Of a DNA stretch of 64,000 nt, positions 50,682 through 59,513 are shown one piece after another (positions within the stretch are counted from its first letter, which is position 1; every line of letters begins with the position of its first letter). The DNA comes from an uncultured Anaerolineaceae bacterium (GTDB taxonomy: Bacteria > Chloroflexota > Anaerolineae > Anaerolineales > Anaerolineaceae). The notes under the pieces were generated by a model that was given only the letters and a program-made list of their open reading frames with translations, was not told the DNA's origin and ran no database searches. The position numbers and the translations under genes were made by a program. Location: contig CAKMKJ010000059.1 of the NCBI GenBank assembly GCA_927443345.1, forward strand, positions 1-64,000. The letters run 5' to 3'.

Positions 50682-52280
50682 ATGTCTGATTTCTTATGGT
50701 GGCGAGACGGTGTCATTTATCAAATTTATCCGCGGTCGTTTGCTGACAGCAACGGCGACGGCATCGGCGACCTGCCGGGCATCACTGGTAAACTGGATTA
50801 CCTGGCCGATCTCGGTGTGGACGCCATCTGGCTGTCGCCGATCAATCCCTCACCCGATAAAGATTTTGGCTACGACGTGGCCGATTACAAGGGGATTGAC
50901 GCCAAGTATGGCACGATGGCTGATTTTGAAGAGCTGGTCAAGCAGGCGCACGAGCGCAAGATCAGGGTGATCCTCGATCTCGTGATGAATCACACTTCAG
51001 ACCAGCATCCCTGGTTTATTGAATCACGAAGTTCCAAAGACAACCCCAAGCGGGATTGGTATCTGTGGAGATCAAGCCCCAAAGGCAAGAACGCTCCGCC
51101 GAACAACTGGCAATCCATTTTTGGCGGCAAGGCCTGGGACTATGACGAACAAACCGACGAATGGTACTATCATATGTTCGTCAAAGAGCAGCCTGACCTC
51201 AACTGGCGCAACCCGGATGTGCGCGCCGAGATGATCTCGGTTTTTCGCTTCTGGGCTGAGCGTGGCGTGGACGGATTCAGGCTGGATGTCTTTAATGAGT
51301 TTTTCAAGGATGATCAATTCCGCGACAATCCGCGCAAATTTGGCATCCGCCCGTTTGATCAGCAGGTGCATATTTATGATGCAGACCGGCCCGAGATGAT
51401 GGGAGTGGTTGAAGAAATCCGGGCGACGCTGGATGCCTACCCTGAGCGCTACGCGGTGGGTGAGACCTTTTTGGCCGACCCAAAAACATCCGCCAAGTAT
51501 TGCGGTGAAGGCAAACTGCATGCAGCTTTCAATTTTGCTTTTATTCACTTTCCGTGGAAGCCGGATAAATTCTTGAAATTCGTGCTGGAATGGGAAGCGA
51601 CACTCGGAGAAACCTGGCCGAATTATGTGCTGAACAACCATGATACGGTTCGCAGTGCAACACGCTTTCACGCCCCAGAAAACGATGAGCGGTTGAAGGT
51701 GGCAGCCACGATGCTCCTTACCCTGCGAGGAACTCCTTTCTTATATTATGGTGAAGAAACAGGAATGCGCGATATATCTCTTAAAAGAAGTGAGCTTCAA
51801 GATCCGGTTGGCGTTACCTATTGGCCTTTCAATAAAGGCAGAGACGGCTGCCGCTCGCCGATGCAGTGGTCTTCAAAACCCAATGCCGGTTTCAGCAGCG
51901 GAAAGCCCTGGCTCAAGGTTCACACCAATCATGTCAAGAGAAATGTTGAAACCCAGGATTCAGACCCCGATTCGATCTTAAATTTCTATCGCAAGTTGCT
52001 GAAGCTGCGAAAAAACACTCCGGCTTTGCAGCAGGGGATGTTTGTGCCGCTGACTTACGATCCGCAGCAGGTGATGGGGTATCTGCGTCAGGTGGAGGGT
52101 CAAACAGTGTTGGTGGCGTTGAACTTTGGCAAACGCAAGATCAAACTGGCTTTGGGTCCGCGTTTGAATGATGCCAAATGGGAGCTGCTGCTTTCAAACA
52201 AGCGAGATGCATTGCCCAAGATTGAAAAGGGCTGGCTGCATTTGAGTGGAGATGAGGCTTGTGTTTTGAAGTTAGTGTAG
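50682..52280 (+). CDS. GH13 alpha-glucosidase (oligo-1,6-glucosidase type)
   Basis: 532 residues from ATG 50682; an in-frame ATG at 50670 lies inside the ribosome site (TGAGGAT). The (beta/alpha)8 barrel has the GH13 regions DLVMNHTSD, GFRLDVFNEF (nucleophile Asp), VGETF (acid/base Glu) and NNHDTVR. It lacks a signal peptide, so it should act in the cytoplasm on imported oligosaccharides such as isomaltose, maltose, sucrose or trehalose derivatives. The exact linkage cannot be assigned. No sugar-uptake gene is adjacent. Confidence 0.92.
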   Translation: MSDFLWWRDGVIYQIYPRSFADSNGDGIGDLPGITGKLDYLADLGVDAIWLSPINPSPDKDFGYDVADYKGIDAKYGTMADFEELVKQAHERKIRVILDLVMNHTSDQHPWFIESRSSKDNPKRDWYLWRSSPKGKNAPPNNWQSIFGGKAWDYDEQTDEWYYHMFVKEQPDLNWRNPDVRAEMISVFRFWAERGVDGFRLDVFNEFFKDDQFRDNPRKFGIRPFDQQVHIYDADRPEMMGVVEEIRATLDAYPERYAVGETFLADPKTSAKYCGEGKLHAAFNFAFIHFPWKPDKFLKFVLEWEATLGETWPNYVLNNHDTVRSATRFHAPENDERLKVAATMLLTLRGTPFLYYGEETGMRDISLKRSELQDPVGVTYWPFNKGRDGCRSPMQWSSKPNAGFSSGKPWLKVHTNHVKRNVETQDSDPDSILNFYRKLLKLRKNTPALQQGMFVPLTYDPQQVMGYLRQVEGQTVLVALNFGKRKIKLALGPRLNDAKWELLLSNKRDALPKIEKGWLHLSGDEACVLKLV

Positions 52281-52350
52281 TTCTTTAACCACTAAAGGCA
52301 CGAAAAATTCGACAAAGAAGAGCAACAAAACCAAAAATAATATTTTAGGG

Positions 52351-52391
52351 CAAGTCCTCGGTTTCAAAAATGAACAGAAATCGGGGACTTG
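52351..52391. terminator. Hairpin between convergent genes
   Basis: A 14-bp stem with G-U pairs (52351-52364 with 52378-52391) between the glucosidase and the Ldh-family gene. No T-run follows on the plus side, so strength is uncertain. Confidence 0.5.
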
Positions 52392-52399
52392 AATGCTGA

Positions 52400-53485
52400 C
52401 TATGCAACTGTCAGCGGCAAGAGGTTGAATTCGACGCCGTCTTCAAGGCCGGTTTTTTTGAGGATGTTGACCGTGGTTTCGGAAAGAGCAACACCTTCCA
52501 CAGCGGAGCGATCAGCATTTTCGAATTCTTTCTCGCCGTGGATGTAGATGCGATCTTCTCCTTCGGCTTTGGGAGATTCTTTAAGCTGGGTCAGCAGTTC
52601 ATCCATGTCAGTTTTGAAGCCCTCCAGTTCGCGGAAAGCTTCAATTTTAATTGCCGCGAAGAAGTGTCCCACGCCGGCAGCGGAACTGCTGGATGAGCCA
52701 TACACATTTTCGCCAAAGGCAGAGCCTGCCAGCACGCCGGCAAAAATGTCGACTAACAACGCCAGGCCGTAGCCTTTGTATCCGCGCAGCAAGTCTGATC
52801 CACCCAGGGGCATGAGTGCACCTCCATCAATGACCTGTGAGGGGTCTTCGGTGATGTTACCCTTACTATTCACTCCCCAACCAGCAGGAATGGATTTGCC
52901 CTCTTTTTGATAAACCGAGACACGTCCAATGGGCACAATACTGGTGGCCATATCCAGCACGAAAGGCCGTTGTGACTTTGCAGGAACGGCTACTGCAATG
53001 GGGTTGGTACCCAGCATGGCTTTTCGGCCATAGGTGGGTGCCACCAGAGGACCTGAGTTGGTGAAGCTGACGCCGATCATGTCTTGCGGCAAGGCCATCA
53101 TGGCGTAATAGCCGGCGATGCCATAATGGTTGCTGTTGCGCACGGTTGCAAAGGCCAGCCCCGTGTTAGAGGCTTTTTCGATGCAGTTCTGCATGGTCTT
53201 CACCCCCAGGGGATGACCAAGCCCATTGTTGCCGTCAATCGCCAGGGTGGTGGGGGTTTCTTTAATGACTGTTATCGGTGAGAGGGGGTTGATCAGCCCT
53301 TTGCGCAGTCTTGATCCGTAGTAACTGTTCAAACGGATCATACCGTGTGAATCTACGCCGCGGGCATCGGCAGAAAGCAGAACATCCGCTGCCATGGAAG
53401 CATCTTCAAAAGGCACTCCCCAGCGCACAAAATAGCGAATGGTGTAGTCTTTGAGGTCTTCCTGGCGGAAATAGAATTTTGACAT
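52400..53485 (-). CDS. Malate/L-lactate dehydrogenase-family oxidoreductase (YlbC/AllD/ComC-like)
   Basis: A 361-residue NAD(P)-dependent enzyme of the non-Rossmann Ldh_2 family. Motifs: SADARGVDSHGMIRLNSYY, NGLGHPLGVKTM, VRNSNHYGIAGYY and GTNPIAVAVPA, with GYKGYGLALLVDI. Family members reduce or oxidise 2-hydroxy acids such as malate, lactate, sulfolactate or ureidoglycolate. The substrate is not clear from sequence or neighbours. AAAGGA precedes ATG. Confidence 0.9.
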   Translation of the reverse strand: MSKFYFRQEDLKDYTIRYFVRWGVPFEDASMAADVLLSADARGVDSHGMIRLNSYYGSRLRKGLINPLSPITVIKETPTTLAIDGNNGLGHPLGVKTMQNCIEKASNTGLAFATVRNSNHYGIAGYYAMMALPQDMIGVSFTNSGPLVAPTYGRKAMLGTNPIAVAVPAKSQRPFVLDMATSIVPIGRVSVYQKEGKSIPAGWGVNSKGNITEDPSQVIDGGALMPLGGSDLLRGYKGYGLALLVDIFAGVLAGSAFGENVYGSSSSSAAGVGHFFAAIKIEAFRELEGFKTDMDELLTQLKESPKAEGEDRIYIHGEKEFENADRSAVEGVALSETTVNILKKTGLEDGVEFNLLPLTVA

Positions 53486-53585
53486 GGAATCCTTTCTGGA
53501 ACGATCAAAAAATTATACAATATGAATGCAATTTTTATGGAAGTCATACAGGATGTTTTGTAATCTTAAAGATAAAAGGACAAAC

Positions 53586-55166
53586 ATGAAAAAAATATCG
53601 GTAATGTATATTGTTTTTGCCCTTGTGTTGGTTGCGAGTCTGACTGGCTGCGGCGCGATCAGCAAGCTGATTAGTTCTGATCCGATTAAAGAAATGCTGC
53701 TGGCTACCCCAGCCGGCACGTTGGAACGCATGGAAGCTACCGAAGTGATTCAATCCACTGAGGCTCCACTTTCAGACCTAATTCTATTTTCTGATGATTT
53801 CAGCGATCCCGATTCAGGCTGGAGTATTATTGATGATGAATACGGCACAACCAATTATGTCGATGGCACTTATCAGATCGTTGCTATAAAAGAAAGCAGC
53901 TATAACTGGGGGGTTGCCGGTCAATATTTTAGTGACATCAGAATTGATGTGGATGTTGATATTCTTGATGACAATTCTGAAGCGGATGACGGTTTTGGAG
54001 TAGACTGCCGCATTCAAGAAAATGGCGACAGCTACGGATTTCGCATTGATACAAGTGGCAATGTCGCCATAGAATTATTTTACAATGACGAAACCACTGA
54101 ACTTGTGGAATGGGTTTATGACGATGCTGTTTACACGGATGGTCGAACCAATCACTTGACCGCAGTCTGCAACGGTTCAGAATTAACCTTGATCGTAAAT
54201 GATATTGAGGTGGCTTCGACGACGGATTCCACCTTGGTTTCTGGTGATATCGCCCTCTCCGTATATTCTGGTAGTGTTGATCCGATCACGGCTGCTTTTG
54301 ATAATTTGGAGGTCCATTCAGCTGAGAGTAAGGCTGGTGAAGTTTTGCCATTACAGGGTGACTTTGCACTGGAAGTTATCAACCAGACGGATTTTGAGAT
54401 CTGCGGATTATTTATAGTACCTGCAGCCGAAGAATTCTGGAATGTTGATTTGTTAGCGGATGATGAAAGCATTGCACCAGGTGAGAGCCGAACTTTCTCA
54501 GATCTTTCTGATTCGAGTGTAGATATCAGGGCTGAAACATGCGACTTGTTTACAGTAAATGAGGCTTATGAAATTGATCTGGTTTCCACTCCGAGCTACA
54601 CGCTAACCGGACCGCGTCAGTTGCTGCACCAACCATTTGACGACACCGATGGCTGGCCCATTGGCGTAGTGGATGGTGGGATGATTTCTAATACCAACGG
54701 TGAATCCTATACACTCACAGTGACTGAAGCTGAAAAGCTTGTGACCGCCAATAGTGATTTTTCTGGTCAGAACCTAATCCTGTTTGCCAAAGCATCCATG
54801 ATGAAGGCCGGTGCAGGCGATTTGGGGATTTATGGTTTGACCTGCCGTATGCGTCCAGATGGCAGCGGAATTTTCTTTGCCATCCGCGGAGATGGCATGG
54901 CCAGTATTATCGCTATCAAAGACGGTGAGATGGAGCAGCTTACTGACTGGACGAGTTCAGAATATATCAATGCCGGTATTGAAGAAAATTACATTGAAGC
55001 CAACTGTTTGGGCTCATATTTCACCATGTTAGTGAATGGTGATTTTGTGGGTTATGTTGAAGATACACGTTATCAGAGTGGGAAGGTTGGCGTGGCGGTG
55101 TTCTCCCCGGCGGGCGAATCAACCCAGGCGGATTTTGATTTCGTGAATGTGTATGCAGGGGAGTAA
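53586..55166 (+). CDS. Lipoprotein with two LamG-like lobes
   Basis: 526 residues from ATG 53586 (AAAAGGAC upstream; the longer frame has no signal peptide at its start). The lipobox is LTGC with Cys22. The mature part has two similar beta-rich lobes: one starting LFSDDFSDPDSGW (about residues 55-250) and one starting QPFDDTDGWPIG (about 350-526). Both contain a (V/T)CR(I/M) strand, a GxxFxIxxxG strand and a VNxxxVxxxxDxxxxSG strand. Between them is a small domain with two Cys. The folds suggest carbohydrate or surface binding; no enzyme motif was seen. Confidence 0.75.
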   Translation: MKKISVMYIVFALVLVASLTGCGAISKLISSDPIKEMLLATPAGTLERMEATEVIQSTEAPLSDLILFSDDFSDPDSGWSIIDDEYGTTNYVDGTYQIVAIKESSYNWGVAGQYFSDIRIDVDVDILDDNSEADDGFGVDCRIQENGDSYGFRIDTSGNVAIELFYNDETTELVEWVYDDAVYTDGRTNHLTAVCNGSELTLIVNDIEVASTTDSTLVSGDIALSVYSGSVDPITAAFDNLEVHSAESKAGEVLPLQGDFALEVINQTDFEICGLFIVPAAEEFWNVDLLADDESIAPGESRTFSDLSDSSVDIRAETCDLFTVNEAYEIDLVSTPSYTLTGPRQLLHQPFDDTDGWPIGVVDGGMISNTNGESYTLTVTEAEKLVTANSDFSGQNLILFAKASMMKAGAGDLGIYGLTCRMRPDGSGIFFAIRGDGMASIIAIKDGEMEQLTDWTSSEYINAGIEENYIEANCLGSYFTMLVNGDFVGYVEDTRYQSGKVGVAVFSPAGESTQADFDFVNVYAGE

Positions 55167-55239
55167 ATAATTAAAATCAAATAACTTTCTTAACCACGAA
55201 AAACACGAAAAACTCAAAATACACTTAATAAAAATTATT

Positions 55240-55273
55240 AAGAGGACGATTATCAAATGATGGTCGTCCTCTT
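55240..55273 (+). terminator. Hairpin after the lipoprotein gene
   Basis: A 10-bp perfect stem (AAGAGGACGA at 55240-55249 with TCGTCCTCTT at 55264-55273). The right arm overlaps the -35 of the tetR promoter. Confidence 0.5.
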
Positions 55274-55325
55274 GTCTTGATGGTATTTAAATAGTACAAT
55301 ATGACCAAAATCGAATAATTGGTCA
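55272..55325 (+). promoter_or_regulatory. tetR promoter and probable autoregulatory operator
   Basis: TTGTCT (55272-55277), 17-bp spacer, TACAAT (55295-55300). TGACCAA-N10-TTGGTCA (55302-55325), with perfect 7-bp arms, begins at the predicted start site and ends just before the gene, as expected for a TetR dimer site. Confidence 0.6.
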
Positions 55326-55330
55326 AAAAT

Positions 55331-56026
55331 ATGAAAAATCCAACGATAAGCAAGAAAAGAATGGAAAGGCCGACGCGGATACTTGATGCGGCTGGCCGTT
55401 TGACGATCCGTTTTGGGTTTGACAAGACCACCATGGATGATGTTGCCAAGGAAGCAGGGGTCTCGAAAGGGGCGATCTATTTGGTGTGGCAGGGCAAGGA
55501 AGAACTGATCGATGCCTTGATTGAGTTCGAGATGAAAAAGCTGATGCTCGATTTGCGTAGGCGAATTATTGCTGATGAAAATTGCGACTCGATTGCGGCA
55601 CTTTACCGGCAAACGCTACTGGCTATCCAACAGAATTCATTGATCAGCGCGTTGTATACCCGTGATGGGAAGATTCTGGGTGACTTCGTGCATCGGCAGA
55701 ACCCTGAACGCTATACCCGACGGTTGCTGATGAGTAAAGAAAGTGTTTCAGCAATGCAATCCGCGGGGTTGCTGCGTGATGACCTTTCTGCGGATGTGAT
55801 CACTTATTTATTCAGTCTCATGGCACTGGGGTTCTTAAGCATCAATAGTGTCATCCCTGTTGAAAACGCGCCTCCGATTGATTCAACCGTTGGGGCGATC
55901 GCGGCCATGGTTGAAAGCGGATTGACCAAACCTGGCGGCAACCGAACCTTGATCAAGGATTCGACCATCCAGATGTTGGATTTATTGATTGAACAATATG
56001 AGAAAAGGGACAGAAATGAGCACTGA
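55331..56026 (+). CDS. TetR/AcrR-family transcriptional regulator
   Basis: 231 residues from ATG 55331 (a TTG at 55319 lies within the operator). The N-terminal helix-turn-helix is RILDAAGRLTIRFGFDKTTMDDVAKEAGVSKGAIY in outline (about residues 15-50), followed by a divergent ligand-binding helical domain. It overlaps the alpha/beta hydrolase gene by 11 bp, so it probably controls both itself and that hydrolase in response to a small molecule. Confidence 0.88.
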   Translation: MKNPTISKKRMERPTRILDAAGRLTIRFGFDKTTMDDVAKEAGVSKGAIYLVWQGKEELIDALIEFEMKKLMLDLRRRIIADENCDSIAALYRQTLLAIQQNSLISALYTRDGKILGDFVHRQNPERYTRRLLMSKESVSAMQSAGLLRDDLSADVITYLFSLMALGFLSINSVIPVENAPPIDSTVGAIAAMVESGLTKPGGNRTLIKDSTIQMLDLLIEQYEKRDRNEH

Positions 56027-56819
56027 GATGCAGGAATTTATTCTAGAGCGGGAAAATTGTCCCATTCACTATTGGCTAGGCGGGTCTGAGAATGCGCCGT
56101 TGGTGGTGTTTACCCACGGTGCGTATATCGACCACCGCGAATGGGACATGACGATTCCATTGGTAATTAATGCCGGTTACAGAGTTTTAACCTGGGATTT
56201 ACGCGGTCACGGCAAGTCGCGGCCAGGAATATTCAAGGTCACTGATGCCTTAAAGGATTTGCTGGCAATCCTTGATCTGTTAAATGTTAAACAGGCTGGC
56301 TTTGTTGGGCATTCCATGGGGGGAAACATCCATCAAGAACTGGTGTTCAAGTTTCCTCAACGCGTAAAATCACTGGTAATGGCAGGCTGCACCTGGAATT
56401 TTCAAAAGTTGACCAGGATTGAAGAGATAAGTATCAAAATTGGGGTGCCAATGCTGGGATGGTATCCATATGCCACATTGTTAAGGCAGATGGCAGAAGT
56501 TTCAGCGATGCATGCCAAAGACAAAGCATACATGATCGAGGCATTTTCAGTACTATCCAAGCAAGAGTTTGTGCAGGTGATGGGTGAGGCCACGGCTTGT
56601 CTGCACCATGAGCCTGATTATTTCATTCCAAAGCCGATGTTGCTGATTGTGGGCGACAAGGATAAGACGGGCAATATCCGCAATATTGCGCCGGTGTGGG
56701 CCAAGCATGACAAGGATTGCAGGTTTGTGGTGGTGCCGAATGCGATGCATTGTGTCAATTTTGACGCACCAGAGGTGTTTCTTCAGGAGTTGTTGGATTT
56801 TTTGAGTGTTAATGCGTAA
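56016..56819 (+). CDS. Alpha/beta hydrolase
   Basis: 267 residues from ATG 56016 with AAAGGGA upstream. The nucleophile elbow is GHSMGGN, the oxyanion-side segment VFTHGAYIDHREWD and WDLRGHGKS precede it, the acid is likely the Asp in VGDKDKTG and the His lies in NAMHCVNFD. Members hydrolyse esters, lactones or C-C bonds. The substrate is unknown; co-expression with a TetR regulator suggests response to that substrate. Confidence 0.88.
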   Translation: MSTEMQEFILERENCPIHYWLGGSENAPLVVFTHGAYIDHREWDMTIPLVINAGYRVLTWDLRGHGKSRPGIFKVTDALKDLLAILDLLNVKQAGFVGHSMGGNIHQELVFKFPQRVKSLVMAGCTWNFQKLTRIEEISIKIGVPMLGWYPYATLLRQMAEVSAMHAKDKAYMIEAFSVLSKQEFVQVMGEATACLHHEPDYFIPKPMLLIVGDKDKTGNIRNIAPVWAKHDKDCRFVVVPNAMHCVNFDAPEVFLQELLDFLSVNA

Positions 56820-56821
56820 AG

Positions 56822-56887
56822 CTGTAAGGGCGTATGCACCGCTCGCTTTGCTCGGGTGTGCACAGATCGTACACCATACGCCCTTAC
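56822..56887. repeat. Long inverted repeat between convergent genes
   Basis: 13-bp arms GTAAGGGCGTATG (56822-56834) and CATACGCCCTTAC (56875-56887) enclose ~40 bp with CGCTCGCTTTGCTCG. It has the GTA(A/G)GGGCG end seen in other palindromes of this window and may terminate both convergent genes. Confidence 0.6.
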
Positions 56888-56915
56888 AAACACCATTATG
56901 AAGTCAAAAAATTTA

Positions 56916-58838
56916 TTAACTCAAGCCAATGATCCTGCCGGTTTCGGGTTCGATGTCAATTTCCATGAAGATGGGTCGGGTGGGCAAGCCTGGCATGGTG
57001 GCCATGGTACCCAGCAGCGGATAGAGGAAGCCGGCGCCCACAGAGGCGCGCACGTCGCGGATAGGGATGATGAAACCGGTCGGCACACCCTTCAATGTTG
57101 CATCATGAGAGAGACTCAAATGGGTCTTGGCCATGCAGATAGGCAGTTTGCCGAAGCCCAGGCGGGTGTAATCTGCGATGCGCTCTTCGGCTTCGGGTGA
57201 GTACTCCACGCCGGCAGCGCCGTAAACTTCGCGGGCTATAGTCTCAATCTTGGTTTTGATAGAGTCTTCAAGCGGATAGAGGAACTTGAAGTCGGATTTT
57301 ATTTCGCAGGCTTTGATCACAGCGTTGGCCAGGTCAACAGCACCTTCGCCGCCTTTTTCCCAATGGTCACAGACCACTGCATCCACAGCGCCGCCTTCTT
57401 CGATGGCAGCCTTGCGCACCAGTTCCAACTCGGCGTCGGAATCCGCGACAAACTTGTTAACCGCCACGACCACGGGTACACCGAATTTCTTGGCAACCTT
57501 GATGTGATGGAGCATATTGCCCAGACCGGCGCGCAGCAGATCCAGGTTTTCGGAGGTGTAAGCCGGGTCAAGCGGTTTGCCTGCCACTACCTTGGGTCCG
57601 CCGCCATGCATCTTGAGCGCACGGATGGTGGCGACGAGGACCACCACGGAGGGCTTTAGACCAGAGTAACGACACTTGATGTTCATGAATTTTTCCATGC
57701 CCATATCCGCACCAAAGCCGGATTCAGTGATGACGTAATCTGCAAGCTTGAGGGCGATCTTATCCGCGATGATTGAGGAGTTGCCATGGGCGATATTGGC
57801 AAATGGGCCGGCATGCACAAAGACGGGTGTGCCTTCGACGGTCTGCATGAGAGTAGGTTTGATGGCATCACGCATGAGCACGGTCATGGCACCAGCCACG
57901 CCCAGGTCTTCGGCTGTCACTGCTTCGCCGGCTTTGCTGATGCCGATGACAATGCGTCCAAGTCGTTCGCGCATGTCTTTCAAGCTGGTGGTGAGGGCAA
58001 GGATTGCCATGATCTCCGAAGCTACGGTGATGTCGTAGCCTGTATTGCGGGTAAAACCTTTTTCTTCAGGACCGACACCGATGGTGATGCCGCGCAAAAA
58101 GCGGTCGGATGTATCTACAACGCGGCGCCAGGTAATGGTTTCGGGGTCTATATCCAGACGGCAGAGCTTGCGCCGTTCATCCATTGTCAGTTCATCTGGA
58201 TCAGAGGTGGTGATTTTGAGCTTTTCAAGCCGCACCACCATTCCTTTGGTAAAATGGCGTTTTCCAGTTTTATCTGCAGGTAGAAGGCGGTTAAAAAGTT
58301 GTTCATCAGTGGCTTCTGATTCATGGAACATGCGGGCATCAATGGCGGCGGCACACAGGTTGTTGGCGGCCGTGATGGCGTGGATATCCCCGGTGAGGTG
58401 AAGGTTGAATTCTTCCATGGGAATCACCTGTGAGTAACCTCCACCTGCAGCTCCGCCTTTGATGCCGAAGGTAGGTCCTTGTGAAGGTTGACGGATGCAG
58501 GTAATAACGCTTTTGTTTAGGTGGGCACCCAGCGCCTGGCTGAGCCCAACGGTGGTGGTGGTTTTGCCTTCACCGAGCGGGGTGGGGGTGATGGCGGTGA
58601 CATCAATATATTTACCATCCGGGATGTGGTGCAGACGCTGAAGCACTTCGAGGCGCACCTTGGCTTTGGTGTCTCCGTATTGTTCAAACTCGCTGGGCAG
58701 CAATCCGATTTCTTCAGCGATTAGGGTTATTGGTTTGAGTGTGGCTTCTTGTGCGATGTCGATATCGCTGGGAACAGGTGAACGCCTTTTGAGTGGTGTG
58801 GCTAAAAACGATTTACGGGTCTTGGTTTCGGGGGACAT
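56916..58838 (-). CDS. fhs: Formate-tetrahydrofolate ligase, long form
   Basis: 640 residues. The P-loop region is [16 protein letters not shown] and is followed by [23 protein letters not shown] and [14 protein letters not shown], all diagnostic. Most bacterial Fhs proteins are ~555-560 residues; this one is nearer the ~620-residue synthetase domain of eukaryotic C1-THF synthase. It makes 10-formyl-THF from formate, THF and ATP. That serves purine and one-carbon metabolism, and possibly a methyl-branch pathway. AGGAGG precedes ATG. Confidence 0.96.
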   Translation of the reverse strand: MSPETKTRKSFLATPLKRRSPVPSDIDIAQEATLKPITLIAEEIGLLPSEFEQYGDTKAKVRLEVLQRLHHIPDGKYIDVTAITPTPLGEGKTTTTVGLSQALGAHLNKSVITCIRQPSQGPTFGIKGGAAGGGYSQVIPMEEFNLHLTGDIHAITAANNLCAAAIDARMFHESEATDEQLFNRLLPADKTGKRHFTKGMVVRLEKLKITTSDPDELTMDERRKLCRLDIDPETITWRRVVDTSDRFLRGITIGVGPEEKGFTRNTGYDITVASEIMAILALTTSLKDMRERLGRIVIGISKAGEAVTAEDLGVAGAMTVLMRDAIKPTLMQTVEGTPVFVHAGPFANIAHGNSSIIADKIALKLADYVITESGFGADMGMEKFMNIKCRYSGLKPSVVVLVATIRALKMHGGGPKVVAGKPLDPAYTSENLDLLRAGLGNMLHHIKVAKKFGVPVVVAVNKFVADSDAELELVRKAAIEEGGAVDAVVCDHWEKGGEGAVDLANAVIKACEIKSDFKFLYPLEDSIKTKIETIAREVYGAAGVEYSPEAEERIADYTRLGFGKLPICMAKTHLSLSHDATLKGVPTGFIIPIRDVRASVGAGFLYPLLGTMATMPGLPTRPIFMEIDIEPETGRIIGLS

Positions 58839-58946
58839 GTAAAACCTCCTACTTAATTGTTGTATCTTTGATTAAAGACGATTTAACCTGATTTAGCAAG
58901 GTAAAAATGGTTGTTCATTGCAAGCTAAAAGAAAGCTAACTCGTCG

Positions 58947-58974
58947 TTGCAAGTTGAAATTTATATGCTATACT
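58947..58974 (+). promoter_or_regulatory. Promoter of the DUF5679 gene
   Basis: TTGCAA (58947-58952), 16-bp spacer, TATACT (58969-58974); start near 58981, giving a ~50-nt leader. Confidence 0.6.
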
Positions 58975-59031
58975 CACGTTGTAATACTTCGTAAGCAATC
59001 AAACCTGTACAAATTTTGAATGGAGGAAAAT

Positions 59032-59178
59032 ATGGCTGAAGTCGCTTATTGTATGAAATGCAAGCAGAAAACTGATATGAAAGAAACTCAAGAAGTGACC
59101 ATGAAGAATGGTCGCAAAGCCCTTAAAGGCAAATGCACTGTCTGCGGCACCGGAATGTACAAGATCCTTGGAAAGTAG
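59032..59178 (+). CDS. Small zinc-ribbon protein (DUF5679-like)
   Basis: 48 residues: CMKCKQKTDM and later CTVCGTGMYKILGK give two CxxC knuckles. GGAGG lies seven bases before ATG and a strong terminator follows, so this short gene is a complete transcription unit. Proteins of this kind are widespread in Chloroflexota and related groups; the function is unknown, perhaps nucleic-acid binding. Confidence 0.85.
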   Translation: MAEVAYCMKCKQKTDMKETQEVTMKNGRKALKGKCTVCGTGMYKILGK

Positions 59179-59195
59179 TTTGATCCTTTGATCGT

Positions 59196-59227
59196 AAAAA
59201 CCGCACCTGAAAAGGTGCGGTTTTTTT
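59196..59227 (+). terminator. Intrinsic terminator after the DUF5679 gene
   Basis: CCGCACCT, GAAA loop, AGGTGCGG (59201-59220) with A and T tracts on either side. Confidence 0.95.
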
Positions 59228-59513
59228 ATAAGCACAGAAGACCATAAACAATCTCTTTTGAATACCGCGCAGGTTGCTTTGTCTGTTCAATGCCTGAAGA
59301 TGAAGCTGATGCTCATGCTCTTGTGATTTTGAACCCCACGCGAGATTACTCTGCGGAAAAGAATCACAATGAGACTGGTATTTATTGGGGTTTTATACCC
59401 AAGTTTTACAAAGTAATATAACATTATATTATTATTCAATGACCTGGATTTATTGTTCGTATGGTTGCTGTATTTTGTAGTGATTTAGGATGGTCAAGAA
59501 TGGTGGAGGTTGT
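59228..59513. other. Gene-free stretch before pfkA
   Basis: No supported gene or clear hairpin. The last ~100 bp are AT-rich and presumably hold the pfkA promoter, but no convincing -35/-10 pair was found. Confidence 0.5.
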
